Assembly: GCA_902767175.1 (NCBI GenBank)
Contig: CACXGH010000237.1
Span: 1-10,323, forward strand
From: an uncultured Ruminococcus sp.
Lineage (GTDB): Bacteria; Bacillota; Clostridia; Oscillospirales; Acutalibacteraceae
Direction of reading: 5' to 3'
Length of the DNA: 10,323 bases
Part shown: in pieces, positions 6,724 through 10,323 of the stretch
How positions within the stretch are numbered: position 1 is the stretch's first letter
Layout: the number at the start of each line of letters is the position of its first letter
The notes under the pieces: generated by a model
Databases searched by the model: none
What the model saw: the letters and a program-made list of their open reading frames with translations, nothing else
Told to the model about the DNA's origin: nothing
Translations under genes and position numbers: made by a program

Positions 6724-8211
6724 ATGAAACTCGATAAGCTGTTGTCAAGAACCAATTATACTGTAGTAAGCGGAGATACCGATATAGAGATCTCCGATGT
6801 GATATATGATTCCCGAAAGGTATGCAAAAACTGTGTTTTTGTCTGTCTTGAGGGTGCAAGCTTTGACGGGCATGAGTTTGCCCGTGCTGCTGTAGATGCA
6901 GGAGCGTCTGCCGTTGTTGTCAGCAAGGACATAGAGCTTGAGGGCACTGCCGTCATAAGGGTAAGCGACACAAGAAAGGCACTTGCGTTCATGAGTGCAG
7001 AGTATTTCGGCACACCTGCCGAGAAGCTTAAAACAATAGGAATAACAGGTACAAAGGGTAAGACCACGACAGCCTGCATGATCAGGTCGATACTTGAAAA
7101 ATCGGGCATAAAAACAGGTGTTATCGGTACGCTGGGAATCATAATAGGTGACAAACTGATCAAAACCGCCAATACAACACCGGAGTCATACGAGATACAG
7201 CGTGCTATGAAGCAGATGATAGACGAGGGCTGCGGCTGTGTTGTTATGGAAGCTTCATCGCTGGGACTTAAATGGCACAGAACAGACGGCTTTTTCTTTG
7301 ATTACGGTCTGTTTACCAATTTCTCACACGACCATATCGGAGGAGTCGAACACGCTGATATGGAGGAATATGCACAGTGCAAGGCTATGCTTTTCAGACA
7401 GTGTCAAACAGGCATTATGAATATTGACGATCCGGCGTGTGACAGAATGCTGAAAGGACATACCTGCAGGGTGGAAACCTTCGGTTTTTCTGAGAAGGCT
7501 CAGCTCAGGGCATCGAACGAGCATCTTGTATCAAAGGCAGGATATCTCGGAGTAAGCTTTGATGTCAGCGGAAAAACCGAAATGACGGTAAGCGCCGCTA
7601 TTCCCGGAAAATTCAACGTATACAATGCTCTTGCAGCTATAGCAGTATGTCTTGATATGGGTGCCGGTAAGCAGGCTGTAATTGACGGACTCAATGAGGT
7701 CAAGGTAAAGGGCAGAGTAGAGCCTGTAAATATAGATGCTGATTTCACCATGCTTATTGACTATGCTCATAATGCTCTGAGCATGGAGAATATCCTTACG
7801 ACATTAAGGGAATATAAGCCGGAAAGACTTATCACACTTTTCGGAGCAGGCGGAAACCGTCCCCGTGACAGAAGATATGAAATGGGAGAAATATCGGGCA
7901 GAATGTCCGACCTTTCGGTAATAACCGAGGATAATTCCCGTTTTGAAAATGTAATGGATATTATAGAGGATATAAAGACCGGAATAAACAAAACAGGCGG
8001 CAGATATGTTGTCATACCCGACAGAACAGATGCCATAAGGTACTGCCTTGAAAACGGCAAAAAGGGAGATATTATCGTTCTTGCAGGCAAGGGACATGAG
8101 GATTATCAGGATAAGAACGGGGTAAAGACACATTATGATGAGCGAGAGGTGATAGCTCAGCTTGTAAGCGAGGGCGCATTAAAAAGAACTGATAAAGGGG
8201 TAATATCATGA
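6724..8211 (+). CDS. murE: MurE, UDP-MurNAc-L-Ala-D-Glu ligase adding the third stem-peptide residue (probably meso-DAP)
   Basis: MurE is a cytoplasmic ATP-dependent ligase that adds the diamino acid at position 3 of the peptidoglycan stem. The 495 residues show the three Mur domains. The UDP-binding N-domain runs to about 100 (VIYDSRKVCKNCVFVCLEG). The ATPase domain has P-loop GITGTKGKTTT (106-116), NTTPES (150-155), MEASSLGL (175-182) and HDHIGGVEHADMEEYAQCKAMLF (202-224), with K220 the likely carbamylated lysine. The C-domain has KGRVEP (329-334), IDYAHN (345-350), FGAGGNRPRDRR (373-384) and LAGKGHEDYQ (453-462). The diamino-acid motif, DNPR in DAP-adding enzymes, reads DNSR (403-406): the Arg is kept and the Pro lost. 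DAP is the best guess, but specificity is less certain. GGGAGG (6711-6716) lies 7 nt before the ATG. The stop overlaps the murF start by 4 bp. Confidence 0.92.
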   Translation: MKLDKLLSRTNYTVVSGDTDIEISDVIYDSRKVCKNCVFVCLEGASFDGHEFARAAVDAGASAVVVSKDIELEGTAVIRVSDTRKALAFMSAEYFGTPAEKLKTIGITGTKGKTTTACMIRSILEKSGIKTGVIGTLGIIIGDKLIKTANTTPESYEIQRAMKQMIDEGCGCVVMEASSLGLKWHRTDGFFFDYGLFTNFSHDHIGGVEHADMEEYAQCKAMLFRQCQTGIMNIDDPACDRMLKGHTCRVETFGFSEKAQLRASNEHLVSKAGYLGVSFDVSGKTEMTVSAAIPGKFNVYNALAAIAVCLDMGAGKQAVIDGLNEVKVKGRVEPVNIDADFTMLIDYAHNALSMENILTTLREYKPERLITLFGAGGNRPRDRRYEMGEISGRMSDLSVITEDNSRFENVMDIIEDIKTGINKTGGRYVVIPDRTDAIRYCLENGKKGDIIVLAGKGHEDYQDKNGVKTHYDEREVIAQLVSEGALKRTDKGVIS

Positions 8212-9587
8212 TCGGATATACGGCTGCACGGATCGCAGAGATCACTGGAGGAACACTTCTTTGCGGAGACGGAAATTCCTTGGTCGATAACATACAATAT
8301 GACAGCAGAGAGGTAAGGAGCGGAAGTCTTTTTGTGCCGATAAAGGGTGCCAAAACAGATGCACATCAGTTTATCACGCAGTGCTTTGAAAAGGGAGCTG
8401 CTGCTGTGCTTACAGAACAGGACGCACCGCAGGGTGCTGATAAGCCTTATATAAAGGTACAGGACACCAAAGCAGCGCTGCAGGCGATTGCTGCATATTA
8501 CAGACAAAGCCTTGACGTAAAGCTTATCGGAGTTACAGGCAGTGTCGGCAAGACAAGTACCAAGGAGATGATAGCTGCGGCTCTATCTAAGGGTTTGAAT
8601 GTCATGAAAACGCAGGGCAATAAGAACAGTCAGATAGGTCTGCCGATGACAATGTTTGAAATAGAAAAGGAGCATCAGGCGGCTGTCATAGAAATGGGAA
8701 TGAGCGAGTTCGGGGAAATGGACAGGCTGTGTGACATTGCAAGACCCGAAATGGCTGTTATGACGAATATAGGCAAGGCACATATAGAAAATCTGAAAAC
8801 ACAGCAGAACATAATGAGCGAAAAGCTGAAAATAACAAAGTACTTTGATGAAAACGGAATTCTGTTTTTAAACGGAGATGACGTTCTTCTGAAAACGCTG
8901 CACAATAATCAGCCTTTCAGAACCGTAACTTTCGGCATGAGCAGCGACAGTGATTATTATGCCGATGATATAACCGCAGAGGGCTTCAATACATCTTTTA
9001 TGTGTCATTGGAGCAATGGTCAGATAAGACTGACAATACCTGCTCTCGGGGTACACAGCATCAGGAATGCTCTTGCAGCCTTTGCGGCAGGTCAGGCTCT
9101 CGGAATAGACGATAATGTGATCGCTGAGGGACTTCTCACCTACAAAAACGCTCCTATGCGTCAGCAGATACATCAGTTCAGGGACTTCGTTCTTATAGAT
9201 GACAGCTATAATGCAAGCCCCGAGGCTGCAAAAGCTGCGCTTGATGTACTGAAAAGCGTTTCAAAAGGCAGGACAGCAGCTGTTCTTGCCGATATGCTGG
9301 AGCTTGGAGATGAAGCGGTAAGGGAACATTACGGAGTCGGAAAGTATCTTGCGGATATTGGTATAGATTCCCTTATTTCTGTGGGCGAGCTTTCGCAGAA
9401 TACCGCAAAGGGTGCAAAGGACAGCGGCTGCAGGTTTGTCACTGAGGTAAAGAACAACGATGAAGCATATAATGCTCTTTGTCCGCTGCTGAAAGATAAC
9501 TGTACCGTTCTTATCAAAGGCTCAAGAGGTATGCACACCGATGAGATCGTAAAGAAAATAATAAAGGAATATGAAAGCGTGGACTGA
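8208..9587 (+). CDS. murF: MurF, UDP-MurNAc-tripeptide:D-Ala-D-Ala ligase
   Basis: MurF joins D-alanyl-D-alanine to UDP-MurNAc-tripeptide, completing the cytoplasmic pentapeptide precursor. The product is 459 residues, the normal length. It shows YDSREVRSGSLFVPIKG (31-47) in the N-domain, P-loop GVTGSVGKTSTKEM (108-121), NKNSQIGLPMT (138-148) and EMGMSEFGEMDRLCDIARP (162-180). MTNIGKAHIENL (185-196), DDSYNASPEAAKAALDVL (331-348), LADMLELGDEA (360-370) and LIKGSRGMHTDEIV (435-448) follow. The ATG overlaps the murE stop (ATGA, 8208-8211), so translation is probably coupled. mraY and murD, often next in Firmicute clusters, do not follow; a small membrane protein does. Confidence 0.96.
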   Translation: MIGYTAARIAEITGGTLLCGDGNSLVDNIQYDSREVRSGSLFVPIKGAKTDAHQFITQCFEKGAAAVLTEQDAPQGADKPYIKVQDTKAALQAIAAYYRQSLDVKLIGVTGSVGKTSTKEMIAAALSKGLNVMKTQGNKNSQIGLPMTMFEIEKEHQAAVIEMGMSEFGEMDRLCDIARPEMAVMTNIGKAHIENLKTQQNIMSEKLKITKYFDENGILFLNGDDVLLKTLHNNQPFRTVTFGMSSDSDYYADDITAEGFNTSFMCHWSNGQIRLTIPALGVHSIRNALAAFAAGQALGIDDNVIAEGLLTYKNAPMRQQIHQFRDFVLIDDSYNASPEAAKAALDVLKSVSKGRTAAVLADMLELGDEAVREHYGVGKYLADIGIDSLISVGELSQNTAKGAKDSGCRFVTEVKNNDEAYNALCPLLKDNCTVLIKGSRGMHTDEIVKKIIKEYESVD

Positions 9588-9601
9588 AAGGAGGCAGGTA
9601 A

Positions 9602-10105
9602 ATGGAGGAAAACAGGAACAATAATGAAAAACGCCCTGACGATGAAGGCTATAACCCCGAAATAGACGGATATTATCCGGACAGCGTTTCAGATGCGGCC
9701 GACCACAGAACGAGAAAGAGCAGGCGTGTTGACGAGGAGATGCCTCCGTTTGAAAACGGCAGGGATATAAAAAACACAATAAAAAGCAAGGGCTATTATG
9801 CGGTTTCGGTGATCGGAATTATCTGCGGAGGAATAAGCCTTCTGCTGTCCTTCGCAGCATTTCTGTTCGCAGGTGTTTACGGAGTAGGAATTATTATTAA
9901 TAGCTTTGCTGTTCTTATGGGCATTGCAGGCACAGCCGTTTCTTCATTTGGTATTTCAATGGCACGAAGAAACAGCAGCTATGACCCGAGAATCAGTATT
10001 ACGGGAGCGGTGTTTTCTTTTCTTGCACTTTCGATTGCCTGTATGATGTTCTTCTTTACAGGCTGTACAGCCTGTGTCTGTGCGCCGTTATGGAGACCGC
10101 TGTAA
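9602..10105 (+). CDS. Small three-helix membrane protein, DUF4190-like
   Basis: This 167-residue protein of unknown function has a charged, Asn/Asp/Glu-rich hydrophilic N-terminus (1-62, no signal peptide). Three hydrophobic segments follow at about 66-90, 94-119 and 133-158. The Gly/Ala/Ser-rich first helix, the 'gIAGTAVSSFGISMARR' stretch and the small-residue pattern resemble DUF4190-type proteins, but this is a family-style match, not a sure assignment. The C-terminus is unusual: GCTACVCAPLWRPL puts three cysteines (155, 158, 160) at the end of the third helix. AAAGGAGG (9587-9594) starts at the last base of the murF stop and lies 7 nt before the ATG, and only 14 bp separate the genes, so it is expected to be co-expressed with murE-murF. 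An envelope role is a guess from context. Confidence 0.75.
   Translation: MEENRNNNEKRPDDEGYNPEIDGYYPDSVSDAADHRTRKSRRVDEEMPPFENGRDIKNTIKSKGYYAVSVIGIICGGISLLLSFAAFLFAGVYGVGIIINSFAVLMGIAGTAVSSFGISMARRNSSYDPRISITGAVFSFLALSIACMMFFFTGCTACVCAPLWRPL
10058..10075. repeat. 18-bp perfect palindrome inside the membrane protein gene
   Basis: ACAGGCTGTACAGCCTGT is its own reverse complement over all 18 bases. It lies in the codons for the terminal cysteine-rich residues. In RNA it could form a hairpin with the loop in TGTACA; in DNA it has the form of a dimeric repressor site. No known regulator is recognised. Confidence 0.7.
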
Positions 10106-10183
10106 ATAAGGGAGCATATATGCGGTATCATTTTCGTGAAGTGCCGGCTTAGATAATTTGAACAAAAAAATTTTATCAACAAA

Positions 10184-10212
10184 TTGACATGGATAAATAA
10201 TTGTGCTATATT
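10184..10212 (+). promoter_or_regulatory. Near-consensus promoter before the 3' hairpin region
   Basis: TTGACA (10184-10189) is a perfect -35. TATATT (10207-10212) lies 17 bp downstream with TGC before it (extended -10). A second TATAAT (10213-10218) overlaps but is 23 bp from the -35. Transcription would start near 10219, directly before the stem-loops. No start codon with a ribosome binding site follows inside the window. The gap before it (10106-10183) shows no clear terminator for the preceding gene. Confidence 0.75.
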
Positions 10213-10218
10213 TATAAT

Positions 10219-10323
10219 GTATTTAGCGATTTTAATCTAAATGGGCAAGAAGTCCCCCGCCTCAAAGGCGGTGGGATGAATTGCCCGTCAGCCGTAAGGC
10301 TGACTTGTTATTGCTTGACATAA
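10219..10323 (+). ncRNA. Candidate structured RNA or IS200/IS605-type end (runs off the window)
   Basis: Three stem-loops follow the promoter. (a) ATTTA/TAAAT (10221-10225 and 10238-10242) with inner GAT/ATC. (b) GGGCAA/TTGCCC (10243-10248 and 10281-10286) encloses a second stem, TCCCCCGCC (10253-10261) with GGCGG and GGGA (10267-10271 and 10273-10276), interrupted by one bulged T. (c) GTCAGCC/GGCTGAC (10287-10293 and 10298-10304) is closed by a GTAA (GNRA-type) loop. No ORF fits the region. The nested hairpin with a 'GGGATGAATTGCCC' flank reminds me of the ends and guide-RNA scaffolds of TnpB-bearing IS200/IS605 elements, but no tnpB or tnpA lies in the window. A second TTGACA (10315-10320) begins just before the sequence ends. 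It may be a small RNA, a 5' leader of the next gene, or a solo transposon end. Confidence 0.45.

Noticed and set aside
10120..10152. 10-codon ORF after the membrane protein gene, with AAGGGAG upstream (MRYHFREVPA)
   Set aside because: The ribosome binding site and start look acceptable, but ten codons give no way to separate a leader peptide from chance, and no attenuator hairpin follows it.

Overview
The window reads as a stretch of chromosome from a spore-forming, Gram-positive anaerobe of the class Clostridia. The protein style and codon use suggest a Ruminococcus-like member of the Oscillospiraceae. That is an inference from gpr and spoIIP side by side, strong AGGAGG-type ribosome binding sites, a clostridial DUF1540 cysteine protein and moderate GC content. 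No rRNA or other marker gene is present to fix the genus. All eight supported genes lie on the + strand, and nearly all of the sequence is ordinary housekeeping or sporulation gene space.

Layout: (1) 1-75 is a GC-rich run of perfect hairpins just before gpr. (2) gpr (spore germination protease, TTG start) is followed by a gap of about 200 bp holding a MITE-like inverted-repeat element, then spoIIP, the cell-wall hydrolase of forespore engulfment. The gpr-spoIIP order is also known from Bacillus. spoIIP ends inside its own intrinsic terminator. (3) A new promoter then starts a second unit: an acidic Ser/Asp/Glu repeat membrane protein of unknown function, tex (S1/YqgF RNA-binding protein), a HAD phosphatase and, after a 78 bp gap, a DUF1540 protein. 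This unit closes with a very strong terminator at 6519-6560. (4) A third promoter drives murE and murF (4 bp overlap) and a small three-helix membrane protein. MurE and MurF add residue 3 and then D-Ala-D-Ala to the peptidoglycan stem peptide. (5) The last 140 bp carry a near-consensus promoter followed by three successive stem-loops and no coding sequence. This could be a small structured RNA or an end of an IS200/IS605-type element; the window stops before this can be decided.

There is no CRISPR array, phage, toxin-antitoxin, defence or biosynthetic cluster here. I do not see a new multi-gene system. The points most worth a second look are the promoter-driven hairpin RNA at the 3' end, the MITE-like element between gpr and spoIIP, the tandem-repeat surface protein in front of tex, the non-canonical DNSR motif in MurE, and an 18-bp perfect palindrome inside the last gene.
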